From NCBI RefSeq assembly GCF_000714935.1, contig NZ_JMIR01000011.1, positions 1 to 64,000 of the forward strand: a stretch of 64,000 bases of DNA. Reading direction: 5' to 3'. The position numbers and the translations under genes are program-made. The notes under the pieces are model-generated. The model did not search any database. It saw nothing but the letters and a program-made list of their open reading frames with translations, and was not told the origin of the DNA. The DNA is from Tumebacillus flagellatus. Lineage in GTDB: Bacteria; Bacillota; Bacilli; Tumebacillales; Tumebacillaceae. Of the stretch, positions 26,104-34,173 are shown in pieces (position 1 is the first letter of the stretch; every line of letters begins with the position of its first letter).

Positions 26104-27432
26104 ATGATCTACAAAAAATACACGAAAGTATTCGCCGTGCTTGCAACCGCCGCTATGCTCTCCGTCACCCTCGCAGGTTGCTCCAAAGACTCCGCCAGCT
26201 CCAGCAAACAAGAGACGGCGAACTGGACCGGCAAGATCACGATCTGGGACGGCCCGCGCTGGGAAGAGAATGGCAACAAGTACGCATGGATCGAATCGCA
26301 GAAGAAAGCGTTCGAAAGCTCGCACCCGGGCGTAACCGTTGAAATCGTGCAAGTGCCGTGGGCGGACATGAACGACAAACTCGGCGTCTCCATCGCCGGC
26401 AAAGCATGGCCGGACGTCGCGCCGGTCGACATCTCCGGCAACGGCGTCAACGCTGCGTTTCTCAAGCAAAAAGTCCTGGAACCGCTCGACGATTACGTCA
26501 CCGCCGATGACAAAAAAGACTTTCTGCCGAACGCCTTGGACGCCTACTCCCAAGACGGCAAACTTTACGGCCTGCCGGGCGGGATGACCGTACACGGCAT
26601 GTTGTTGAACCTCGACCTCTTCCAAGAGCGCAACGTCGAGCCGCCGAAAGACGGCAAATGGACGTGGAATGAGTTCGTCGACGACATGAAAAAACTCACC
26701 TACGACAAAGACGGCGACGGCAAAATCGACGTCTACGGCCTGTCCACCTACATCAAGAACGGGTACTACGAGTCCTGGCCGTTCCTCTACATGGACGGCG
26801 GCCGCCCGCTTTCCGACGACCTGACGAAGTTCACCTTCGATTCGAAGGAAGCAGAGGGCGCGATGAAAAAGCTCGCCGATCTGAAAAACATCCCGGTCGC
26901 CCCGAAGGAGATGGGCTCCGGCGACGTCGGCGGCACCTGGAAGGCGTTCTCCGCGCAGAAGAACGTCGCGGTGGAACCGTGGGCAACGTGGGCGATCCAA
27001 GCGGCTCAAAAAGCCAACATGAAAAACTTCATGGTCGCAGCGTACCCGTCCGGCTCCGGCAAACCGGTCACGATCGGCGGCGTCGGCGGTTGGATGATGT
27101 TCCATCAAGACGATGCAGGCAAGAAAAAAGTCGTCGCCGACCTGATGAAGCAACTGACTTCGACCGAACAGCAAGTCGTCACGGCGAAAAACTACAGCGT
27201 CTTCCCGTCCCGCAAATCGGCGGTTGACCAAAACCCGTTTGCGGACAACCCGCAAATGCAACAAGCACAAAAGCTGACCGAAACTGCTGTGATGATCCCG
27301 AAACAAGTGAACTGGAAGAAGATTGACGAAGCGATTCAATCCCAGCTGCAACTCGTGCTCAACGGTGAGAAGTCGCCGGAAGACGCGATGGGGGAAGCGA
27401 AAAAGACCGTTGACGATCTGCTCACGAAATAG
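26104..27432 (+). CDS. Sugar ABC transporter substrate-binding lipoprotein
   Basis: A 442-residue family 1 binding protein with a lipobox TLAGC (Cys about residue 24). The mature part shows ITIWDGPRWEENG, WADMNDKLGVSIAGKAWPDV, LYGLPGGMTVHGM and GVGGWMMFHQDDAG, a normal carbohydrate-binding pattern. By position it should capture GlcNAc, chitobiose or GlcNAc-MurNAc-type disaccharides released by wall hydrolases. The specificity is inferred from neighbours only. AAGGAGG precedes the ATG. Confidence 0.9.
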   Translation: MIYKKYTKVFAVLATAAMLSVTLAGCSKDSASSSKQETANWTGKITIWDGPRWEENGNKYAWIESQKKAFESSHPGVTVEIVQVPWADMNDKLGVSIAGKAWPDVAPVDISGNGVNAAFLKQKVLEPLDDYVTADDKKDFLPNALDAYSQDGKLYGLPGGMTVHGMLLNLDLFQERNVEPPKDGKWTWNEFVDDMKKLTYDKDGDGKIDVYGLSTYIKNGYYESWPFLYMDGGRPLSDDLTKFTFDSKEAEGAMKKLADLKNIPVAPKEMGSGDVGGTWKAFSAQKNVAVEPWATWAIQAAQKANMKNFMVAAYPSGSGKPVTIGGVGGWMMFHQDDAGKKKVVADLMKQLTSTEQQVVTAKNYSVFPSRKSAVDQNPFADNPQMQQAQKLTETAVMIPKQVNWKKIDEAIQSQLQLVLNGEKSPEDAMGEAKKTVDDLLTK

Positions 27433-27444
27433 GGAGGTACAGCT

Positions 27445-28404
27445 GTGAGTTCTTCGCAAGCAACACAACTCCCTGAGCAATCCCAGCTCGACGCCAAAGC
27501 GCTTCCTCCGGCCCTGCGCCGGAGGCCGTCGCTATTGCGCGAGATGTGGAAACAACGAGCCGCGTATCTGTTCCTGTTGCCGAAGTTGATTCTGTTCACT
27601 GCCTTTGTTCTCATCCCGGTCATCTGGGCGTTTGTGCTTGCGTTCCAAGAGTATGGCGTGTTTGGCAGCGAGTGGGTCGGTTTCAAAAACTTCACCTCCG
27701 TCGCCGACAGCGAAGCGTTCCGCACGGCGCTGTGGAACACGTTGAAGTACACGGTGGTCACCGTGCCGTTGCAAGTGATCCTTGCCTTGGTGCTTGCGAC
27801 GTTGATTCATCCGCTGGGCCGCCGGGCACAGAGCTTTTTCCGAGGCGCGTTCTACTTGCCGACCGTCACGTCGATGGTCATCATCGCGATGGTGTGGCGC
27901 TGGGTGTACAACTATCGCTACGGCTTGTTCAACTACATGCTCGGATTCCTCGGTATTCCGGCTCAAGACTGGCTGAACCAGTCGAACACGGCGCTTTGGG
28001 CGCTGATCATCATGAGCGTGCTGATCCCGCCGGGTGTTGGCATCATCATGTACTTGGCGGCGATGGACGCCATCCCGGATCAGTTGTACGAAGCGGCGAA
28101 GATCGACGGCGCCAGCGGCCTGCAGCGCTGGCGCAAAATCACCGTGCCATTGCTCAAACCGACGACGCTCTACCTGACCATGCTTTCGCTGATCGGCTCC
28201 TTCCAAGTGTTCACGCAGATCTTGCTCATGACGGGCGGCGGCCCCGGCCACGCCACGGAGACGCTGGTCACCTTGATCTACAAAACCGCGTTCCGCGATT
28301 TGGAGTTCGGGCTGGCTTCGGCGCAGGCGATCGTGCTGTTCGTGATCACGCTGATCTTCGGCATCGCCCAATACTGGCTGATGTACCGCAAAGCGGAAGA
28401 GTAG
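27445..28404 (+). CDS. Sugar ABC transporter permease, MalF type
   Basis: A 319-residue membrane protein with six or so helices after a charged N terminus. The cytosolic EAA loop is LYEAAKIDGASGLQRWRKIT, which docks the ATPase. GTG start with GGGAGGT upstream, 12 bases after the binding-protein gene. It pairs with the next gene. No ATPase gene is present in the operon, so a shared MsmX-type ATPase encoded elsewhere is likely. Confidence 0.92.
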   Translation: MSSSQATQLPEQSQLDAKALPPALRRRPSLLREMWKQRAAYLFLLPKLILFTAFVLIPVIWAFVLAFQEYGVFGSEWVGFKNFTSVADSEAFRTALWNTLKYTVVTVPLQVILALVLATLIHPLGRRAQSFFRGAFYLPTVTSMVIIAMVWRWVYNYRYGLFNYMLGFLGIPAQDWLNQSNTALWALIIMSVLIPPGVGIIMYLAAMDAIPDQLYEAAKIDGASGLQRWRKITVPLLKPTTLYLTMLSLIGSFQVFTQILLMTGGGPGHATETLVTLIYKTAFRDLEFGLASAQAIVLFVITLIFGIAQYWLMYRKAEE

Positions 28405-28417
28405 GAGGGGGAGCGAC

Positions 28418-29293
28418 ATGCAAAGCAAACATTCACCGACCAAATGGCTGACCTACTTCGTGCTCCTCGTCTGGGCGATCATCTCTTTGCTGCCGCTGTA
28501 TTGGGTGTTCTCCACCGCGTTGCAGCTGCCCGACTATGTGGAATCCGACCCGCCGAAGATGATTCCGATGGGGATCGTGGAGTACTTCACGCATCCGGAA
28601 AACCGCAGCCAGATCGTGCACGACACGTTCTCCGGGTTCCAGCAGTTGTTCAACAGCACCAACATCTGGCGCTGGTTCTTCAACTCCGCGTACATCTCCA
28701 TCGTGGTGACGGCGGGCATTCTCGTGCTCGACACGATGGCGGGTTATGCGCTGGCGAAGAAGCAGTTCCCCGGCCGCAAACTGTTCTTCTGGCTGATCAT
28801 CGCGACGATGATGATTCCGGGGCAGATCACCTTGGTTCCGCTGTTCATCATGGTGCAAAACCTCGGGCTGATGAACACGCACTGGGCGCTGATCCTGCCT
28901 GACCTCAGCATGGTGTTCGGCGTGTTCCTCATGCGTCAATACATGCTCTCGCTGCCAAACGACCTGTTGGAATCGGCGAAAATCGACGGGGCTTCGGAAT
29001 GGAAGACCTTCTGGAAAATCGTCGTGCCGCTTTCCAAACCGGCGCTCGCGACGCTTGGCATCTTCACCTTCATGAACGTCTGGAACTCGTTCCTCTGGCC
29101 GATCATCGTACTCAACGATGCGGACCTGTACACGCTGCCGGTCGGATTGAAGACGTTGCAAGACCAGAACTTGGCGATCTTCAAGCTGCTGATGAGCGGC
29201 GCGGCTGTGGCGGCCGTTCCGATGATCGTCGTGTTCATGTCGTTCCAACGCTACTTCATCAAGGGCTTGACATTGGGCGGCGTCAAAGAATGA
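28418..29293 (+). CDS. Sugar ABC transporter permease, MalG type
   Basis: A 291-residue partner permease. It shows the EAA loop LLESAKIDGASEWKTFWKIV, the AGYALAKKQFPGRK motif and the C-terminal QRYFIKGLTLGGVKE typical of MalG-like proteins. GGAGGGGGAG precedes the ATG. The next gene starts within its stop codon, so translation is coupled. Confidence 0.92.
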   Translation: MQSKHSPTKWLTYFVLLVWAIISLLPLYWVFSTALQLPDYVESDPPKMIPMGIVEYFTHPENRSQIVHDTFSGFQQLFNSTNIWRWFFNSAYISIVVTAGILVLDTMAGYALAKKQFPGRKLFFWLIIATMMIPGQITLVPLFIMVQNLGLMNTHWALILPDLSMVFGVFLMRQYMLSLPNDLLESAKIDGASEWKTFWKIVVPLSKPALATLGIFTFMNVWNSFLWPIIVLNDADLYTLPVGLKTLQDQNLAIFKLLMSGAAVAAVPMIVVFMSFQRYFIKGLTLGGVKE

Positions 29294-30360
29294 GGACGCA
29301 GGTTCGTGAGTTGGTGGAGCAAGGCCTTGCAGACGGTCTGTTTGCCGGAGCAGCGGTGCGCGTCATCCGCTGGCAGGGCGGCGGCAGAGTCGAAACTTTG
29401 GCGGAAGCGACTTCCGGAAACGCCGAGATCACGCCGCAGCCGAGAGGTCTGACGGACGATGCGGTTTTTGATGTCGCGTCGTTGACCAAAGTGATGGCGA
29501 CGCTTCCGGCTGTGCTGCGTTCCGTGCAAGCCGGGCGGTTGAAACTGGATCGCCAGGTATTGCCGGACAAGGGAATCACCGTCCAACATTTGCTCACTCA
29601 CACCTCGGGGCTTCCAGCATGGAAGCCCTTCTATTTATGGGGGCAGGGGAGGGACTACTATCAAAAACGGATCGAGACGGAGCCCTTGGTGTACAAGCCG
29701 GGCACGAAAGCGATCTACTCCGACCTCGGGATGATCTTGCTCGGGTTCGTGCTGGAGGACATCTGGCAGATACCGCTGGAGGAGATTGCGCGGGAACAAG
29801 TGTTCGCGCCTCTGGGAATGACCCAAACCCACTACCTTTGTTCGGAAAAAAACGCCGTGGCAACCGAAGTTGGCAACCACATCGAGCGGAAGATGTGCCA
29901 AGACGTTGCGTCTGAAGACATCATCGAGCAGTTCCCATGGCGAACGGACACGATCTGCGGTGCTGTGAACGACGGCAACTGTCATTACGGCTTGAGCGGA
30001 GTCAGCGGACACGCCGGGCTGTTCTCCACGGCGGGAGACGTCCTGCGTTATCTGCAGATGTGGCTGGAGGGCGGACGAGACTTCCTCGCTTCGGAACTCG
30101 TGCGGCTGGCGACGAGAAATCACACGCCGGGGCTTGGCTTGTCGCGCGGTCTTGGGTGGGAGATGGGAGTCTGGGCGGGCGAGACGTTCCGATCCGATGT
30201 GTTCGGGCATACGGGATTCACGGGGACGGCGGTCTGGGTGCAACCGGCATCCGGCACAGCGGTCGTTTCGTTGACCAATCGCTTGCATCCGGTTCCTTCC
30301 GATCTCGCAACGTGGCGGAGGAAACTGCATGGAGTGGTTTTTGCAGAGGAGGCTAATTAA
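29290..30360 (+). CDS. Beta-lactamase-fold hydrolase, AmiE/YbbE-like
   Basis: A 356-residue serine hydrolase of the class C beta-lactamase/PBP family: SLTKVMATLP carries the SxxK nucleophile (about residue 67), YSDLGMILLG the Tyr of the second motif, and HTGFTGTAVW the third. In B. subtilis the homologous amiE gene sits beside nagZ and murQ and removes the stem peptide from MurNAc after NagZ has acted. Here there is no signal peptide, so it should work in the cytosol together with the cytosolic NagZ. ATG overlaps the permease stop. Confidence 0.82.
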   Translation: MRTQVRELVEQGLADGLFAGAAVRVIRWQGGGRVETLAEATSGNAEITPQPRGLTDDAVFDVASLTKVMATLPAVLRSVQAGRLKLDRQVLPDKGITVQHLLTHTSGLPAWKPFYLWGQGRDYYQKRIETEPLVYKPGTKAIYSDLGMILLGFVLEDIWQIPLEEIAREQVFAPLGMTQTHYLCSEKNAVATEVGNHIERKMCQDVASEDIIEQFPWRTDTICGAVNDGNCHYGLSGVSGHAGLFSTAGDVLRYLQMWLEGGRDFLASELVRLATRNHTPGLGLSRGLGWEMGVWAGETFRSDVFGHTGFTGTAVWVQPASGTAVVSLTNRLHPVPSDLATWRRKLHGVVFAEEAN

Positions 30361-31502
30361 TGAAGAAACGCATCTGGCAAGGACGGGCGCTGATCGAGGG
30401 GAAGTTTCGCGAAGATCAGGTGCTGGTCTGTGAAGACGGTCAATTCACGTATGTGGGACCTCGTCGGGCGGGAGACCAGCCGGACACCGTGTTTGAAACC
30501 GGCTGCCTCGTTCCGGGGTATCTCGATCTCCACGTGCACGGGTTGCACGGGGCGGACGTGATGGACGGCACGATGGAGGCGCTGGAAACCATCTCGCGGG
30601 GACTGGCGACTTACGGTGTCACCGGGTTTCTGGCGACGACGTTGACGGGAGATCTCGAACACCTCGTCGGCGTCCTACGGACGTGCGCTGAATTTGCCGG
30701 CCGCCAGCCGGTCGGTGCGCAATTGCTCGGCGTCCACTTAGAAGGGCCGTGGATCAACTTGCGCTACAAAGGCGCACAGAACGAAGCACATGTGATCCGC
30801 CCTCTGTTGCACGACGCCAAACGATTGGTGGAAGCAGGGCAAGGCTTGCTCAAACTGGTCACGCTGGCACCCGAGCATCCGGAAGCGGCAGAAGTGATCG
30901 CTTATCTGAGTCAGCAAGGCGTGCGGGTGTCGGTCGGACACTCCGATGCGACGTTTGACGAAGTGACAGGCGCGATGGCGCACGGACTCGATCATGTCAC
31001 GCATTGTTGCAACGCCATGCGCGGCCTGCACCACCGAGAGCCCGGCGTCGTGGGCGCTGCTCTCTATCATGACGAGTTGACGGCGGAGTTGATCGCAGAC
31101 GGGGTGCATGTACATCCGGCAGTGATGAACATCCTCTACAAAGTCAAAGGGCAGGAGCGCCTCGTGCTGGTCAGCGACGGCATGCGCGCTGTCGGAATGG
31201 CGGACGGAGAGTACGACCTCGGCGGTCAAAACGTGCACATGGTCGGCGGCGAGGCTCGATTGGCAGACGGAACGCTGGCGGGCAGTACGCTCACGCTCGA
31301 CCGTGCGGTGCGCAACATGGTGGAGTTGGGGCATGCTCCGTTGGCGGAAGCTGTGACGATGGCGTCGGCAACGCCGGCAAGCGTACTGGGACTTCAAGGG
31401 CGGAAAGGGCAGTTGGCCGTCGGGCAGGACGCAGATTTCCTCTGGCTGGATGAAGACATGCAAGTCGGCAAGGTGTACATCGGAGGAGAATCTCTGTCAT
31501 AA
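30360..31502 (+). CDS. nagA: N-acetylglucosamine-6-phosphate deacetylase
   Basis: A 380-residue amidohydrolase that converts GlcNAc-6-P to GlcN-6-P. LDLHVHGLHGADVMDG gives the first metal motif; LGVHLEGPWIN, VGHSDATF, HCCNAMRGLHHREPG and LVSDGMRAVG complete the active site. GAGGAGG precedes the ATG, which shares one base with the previous stop. It is the last gene of the operon. No nagB deaminase lies here. Confidence 0.94.
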   Translation: MKKRIWQGRALIEGKFREDQVLVCEDGQFTYVGPRRAGDQPDTVFETGCLVPGYLDLHVHGLHGADVMDGTMEALETISRGLATYGVTGFLATTLTGDLEHLVGVLRTCAEFAGRQPVGAQLLGVHLEGPWINLRYKGAQNEAHVIRPLLHDAKRLVEAGQGLLKLVTLAPEHPEAAEVIAYLSQQGVRVSVGHSDATFDEVTGAMAHGLDHVTHCCNAMRGLHHREPGVVGAALYHDELTAELIADGVHVHPAVMNILYKVKGQERLVLVSDGMRAVGMADGEYDLGGQNVHMVGGEARLADGTLAGSTLTLDRAVRNMVELGHAPLAEAVTMASATPASVLGLQGRKGQLAVGQDADFLWLDEDMQVGKVYIGGESLS

Positions 31503-31553
31503 AAAAGGGAAGAGTGCGAGGTGTCAGAGGAGTTTGAAAACACCTCGGGAAAG

Positions 31554-31587
31554 AACGGCCCGGTCGGGAAACGACGGGCCGTTTTTC
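31554..31587 (+). terminator. Terminator of the amino-sugar operon
   Basis: AACGGCCCG pairs with CGGGCCGTT, followed by TTTC. An extra hairpin (CGAGGTGT/ACACCTCG) lies just upstream. Confidence 0.82.
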
Positions 31588-31612
31588 ACGTATGGAGGAG
31601 GTGCCCGGGAGA

Positions 31613-32239
31613 TTAGTCGATGTGACGGAAAATCCCGATGACTTTACCCAAGATGGTGACGTTGTTGTAGCGCATCGGTTCGAGCGTGGGGTTCTCCGGC
31701 TGGAGGCGGATGTGATCGGCTTCCTTATAGAAGCGCTTGACGGTCGCTTCGTCGTCCTCGGTCATCGCAACGACGATTTCGCCGTTGTGCGCCGTGGCTT
31801 GTTGGCGGACGATGACGAGGTCGCCGTCGAAGATCCCGGCGTCGATCATCGAATCTCCGGAGACGTTGAGCAAAAACACCGACGAATCGCCGACAAACGA
31901 AGTCGGCAACGGGAAGTAGTCCTCGACGTTCTCAATCGCCGTGATCGGCTGACCGGCCGTGACTTTCCCGATGATCGGCGCCATGACGGTGGAGTACTCA
32001 AAACGGCCGCTCTCCGTATCGGCTTCCAGATCAAGCACTTCGATCGCGCGCGGTTTGGTGGGGTCGCGGCGAATCAAGCCCTTCTGCTCCAAGCGGGCGA
32101 GATGCCCGTGGACGGTGGAACTCGAAGCGAGCCCGACCGCCTCGCCGATCTCCCGTACGGACGGCGGGTATCCCTTCGCGCGCACTTCGTTCTTAATGAA
32201 ATCCATAATTTCCTGTTGACGCTTAGAAAGCTTCAGCAT
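31613..32239 (-). CDS. lexA: LexA, SOS repressor
   Basis: A 208-residue repressor. The N-terminal winged helix reads [20 protein letters not shown] and [17 protein letters not shown], close to B. subtilis LexA. The self-cleavage bond is Ala-Gly in KVTAGQP, with the catalytic Ser in NVSGDSMID and the Lys in EATVKRFY. The ATG at 32239 fits the family; an upstream TTG has better spacing from GAGGAG. SOS boxes at 32284 and 32343 indicate autoregulation. Confidence 0.95.
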   Translation of the reverse strand: MLKLSKRQQEIMDFIKNEVRAKGYPPSVREIGEAVGLASSSTVHGHLARLEQKGLIRRDPTKPRAIEVLDLEADTESGRFEYSTVMAPIIGKVTAGQPITAIENVEDYFPLPTSFVGDSSVFLLNVSGDSMIDAGIFDGDLVIVRQQATAHNGEIVVAMTEDDEATVKRFYKEADHIRLQPENPTLEPMRYNNVTILGKVIGIFRHID

Positions 32240-32283
32240 TGGCAAGAACAACTCCTCATACCCAGTCGTGATGTATATCAATG

Positions 32284-32297
32284 GGAAAATATGTTCG
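32284..32297 (-). promoter_or_regulatory. LexA (SOS) box 1
   Basis: On the minus strand CGAACATATTTTCC matches CGAACRNRYGTTYC at 13 of 14 positions. It lies downstream of the lexA -10, in the lexA leader. Confidence 0.75.
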
Positions 32298-32316
32298 AAG
32301 TTAGTTTATAGCAGAA

Positions 32317-32345
32317 ATTATACCACACCCTGGTACTAGATACAA
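32317..32345 (-). promoter_or_regulatory. lexA promoter
   Basis: Minus strand TTGTAT, 17 bp spacer, TATAAT. Confidence 0.75.
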
Positions 32346-32356
32346 ACATGAGTTCT
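32343..32356 (-). promoter_or_regulatory. LexA (SOS) box 2, degenerate
   Basis: Minus strand AGAACTCATGTTTG matches the Bacillus SOS box at 11 of 14 positions and overlaps the lexA -35. Confidence 0.45.
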
Positions 32357-32364
32357 TGTTTTTC

Positions 32365-32394
32365 TTGACAAGATTCTTCAAGTTTCACTATGAT
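32365..32394 (+). promoter_or_regulatory. Promoter of the divergent LysM genes
   Basis: TTGACA, 18 bp spacer, TATGAT, reading away from lexA. The SOS box at 32401 covers the expected start point. Confidence 0.7.
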
Positions 32395-32400
32395 GGTTTC

Positions 32401-32414
32401 AGAACATACGTTCC
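32401..32414 (+). promoter_or_regulatory. LexA (SOS) box 3
   Basis: AGAACATACGTTCC matches CGAACRNRYGTTYC at 13 of 14 positions. Its position at the transcription start of the LysM unit should place that unit under SOS control. Confidence 0.82.
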
Positions 32415-32490
32415 TGTCCTTGGACGGCTTTCACATCCGTCTCTGCCTGCATAGGATAGTGTCGACAGAACACCGAGAACGGGGGTACGG

Positions 32491-32757
32491 ATGGATGGAG
32501 GGAACACGGGTCACTATGTCGTCATCAGGGCGGGAGAGACATTGGATGATCTTTCAGTCCGCTATGGGAGCACGTTGGAGGAGTTGCGCAGCTTGAACCC
32601 CGGCGTGCAGAGCGTCGAGGCGGGCGACGTGGTCAAAGTTTTGACGCGTCCGCCGGATTCCTGCGAACCCAAAGCGGGTCAGCAGTTTGTGCTCGGCTTC
32701 TACGCAGGGCCGATGGGCGCCAAGTTGTCACCTGTTCAGAAGGAAGCGAGTTCCTAA
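32491..32757 (+). CDS. Small LysM-domain protein, SOS-controlled (YneA-position)
   Basis: An 88-residue protein made almost wholly of one LysM domain (HYVVIRAGETLDDLSVRYGS and VEAGDVVKVL, residues about 8-53) with a short tail. In B. subtilis the gene divergent from lexA is yneA, a membrane-anchored LysM inhibitor of cell division; this protein has the same place and the same domain but no transmembrane helix or signal peptide. It might act inside the cell, be exported by another route, or be a different protein. GGGGG lies five bases before the ATG. Confidence 0.7.
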   Translation: MDGGNTGHYVVIRAGETLDDLSVRYGSTLEELRSLNPGVQSVEAGDVVKVLTRPPDSCEPKAGQQFVLGFYAGPMGAKLSPVQKEASS

Positions 32758-32792
32758 AGTCAGAGAGTTCGTGGAACGGAGATCAGGAGGAG

Positions 32793-34046
32793 GTGGGGGT
32801 CATTTCCACGACGCAGTTGCACTATGTAATCGTACGGGAGGGTGACACGCTGGCATCCATCGCCAAACGCTATCAGACGACGGCGACGACCATCGCCCGG
32901 TTGAACCAATTGGCTTTGGACACGGTGCTGACCCCCGGCCGAATCTTGCAAGTGCCGAAAGTCAAACCACCGGCGGCACCGCCGGTGAAATCGCTGCCGG
33001 CGCAACGGCCGCGCATCCCGCGCTATACGTTTGCCGCGTACACGTCTTCGGAGGGCGTTTATCCCGGCAGTGAGCGGGCGTTGGCCAAGACGGGTGCAGA
33101 CGGTTTGAGCGGAATCTTCCCGCTTTGGTTTCAGGTGGCGCCGGAAGAACCGTGGCGGTTGCAATCCTATGCGGGAGAGGCGCAGATCGAGTCGGTCTTG
33201 CAGAGCGCACGGGAGCGAGGCGTGCAAGTGATCGCAAGCCTCACCAGCCTGTATTACCCCGCCGACGTGCAAACGCGGCAGGTGTTGCACCAAGCGATGA
33301 CCGTCTACAGAAGATACTTGCTGGAGGCGATTGAATACACGTATGCGCGATACGGGTTGGACGGCATCTGGTTGGATTGGATGGAGGTGGACGAAACAGA
33401 CCGGGAGTCGTTTGCAGAATGGGTGGAGGAGTTGGCGAAGCTGAGCCAACTGCGGGGTTGGACGTTCGTCGTCAACATCCCGATGATCCCGACCGTGCTG
33501 GGAATCCCTGCGACCCCTTCCTATGATTTGGCGCGCATCGGGCGGGCGGCCGATTTGGTGGCGTTGATGCTGAACACCGAGCACCGTTTTCATACGGGAC
33601 CTGGCGCGCTCTGTTCGCTTTCCTGGGCGGAGACGGGCGTGCGCTACGCGTTGACAGCAGGCGTCCCAGCAGGAAAAGTCCTGCTCGGCATCGCCGGATA
33701 CGCCTACGATTGGAAGGACGGCAGCACGATTCCGGAATACCTCTCCTTCGAAGGCGCGATGAACCGCGCCCGGCAATACCGTGTCAACGTGAAATTTGAT
33801 CCCGTTTCTCAAACGCCGATGTTTGTATACGAAGACAGCACTGGAACAGAGCATCAGGTGTGGTTTGAGAACACGTCCTCCCTCTCGCAGAAGGTGACGA
33901 TCCTCAACCGCTACGGGTTGGCGGGCTTGTCGCTGTGGCGGCTCGGCATGGAAGACGCCGGACTCTGGCCGCTTTTGCGTTATCGATGGGGCGAAATCAA
34001 AAAGCTCAGCGTGTGTAGTTTCCATAACAATTATTATGACAAGTAA
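32793..34046 (+). CDS. LysM plus GH18-type glycoside hydrolase
   Basis: A 417-residue protein with a LysM domain at about 8-55 (LHYVIVREGDTLASIAKRYQ), a Pro/Ala linker, and a GH18 barrel from about 75. DGIWLDWME carries the catalytic Glu in the place of the usual DxxDxDxE end; AYTSSEGVYPGS, VIASLTSLY and LLGIAGYAYDW fit SleL/YaaH-like wall hydrolases. No signal peptide is seen, as in SleL. It follows the SOS-controlled LysM gene after 35 bases. The start is uncertain: the GTG at 32793 lies against the GGAGGAGG site, and an ATT at 32802 would have ideal spacing. Confidence 0.78.
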   Translation: MGVISTTQLHYVIVREGDTLASIAKRYQTTATTIARLNQLALDTVLTPGRILQVPKVKPPAAPPVKSLPAQRPRIPRYTFAAYTSSEGVYPGSERALAKTGADGLSGIFPLWFQVAPEEPWRLQSYAGEAQIESVLQSARERGVQVIASLTSLYYPADVQTRQVLHQAMTVYRRYLLEAIEYTYARYGLDGIWLDWMEVDETDRESFAEWVEELAKLSQLRGWTFVVNIPMIPTVLGIPATPSYDLARIGRAADLVALMLNTEHRFHTGPGALCSLSWAETGVRYALTAGVPAGKVLLGIAGYAYDWKDGSTIPEYLSFEGAMNRARQYRVNVKFDPVSQTPMFVYEDSTGTEHQVWFENTSSLSQKVTILNRYGLAGLSLWRLGMEDAGLWPLLRYRWGEIKKLSVCSFHNNYYDK

Positions 34047-34047
34047 A

Positions 34048-34084
34048 AAGCCATGTCGCGAAATCCGGCATGGCTTGATTTTGA
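34048..34084 (+). terminator. Terminator after the GH18 gene
   Basis: AAGCCATG pairs with CATGGCTT, followed by GATTTTG. Confidence 0.65.
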
Positions 34085-34154
34085 AACAATTTCAGGACAA
34101 GTCTCTGTAAAGACTCTGCATCCGAGGACATTTGAAGAGATTAGGGGACATAAC

Positions 34155-34164
34155 ATTATTATAG
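34155..34164 (+). repeat. Direct repeat left of the recombinase gene
   Basis: ATTATTATAG, repeated exactly at 35171-35180. Both copies are followed by a related AACTG stretch. The pair brackets the recombinase gene. Confidence 0.4.
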
Positions 34165-34173
34165 ACAACTGCG

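Noticed and set aside
32390-32596. Alternative frame upstream of the small LysM gene that might supply a membrane anchor, as in YneA
   Set aside because: It contains no hydrophobic helix and has no ribosome site.
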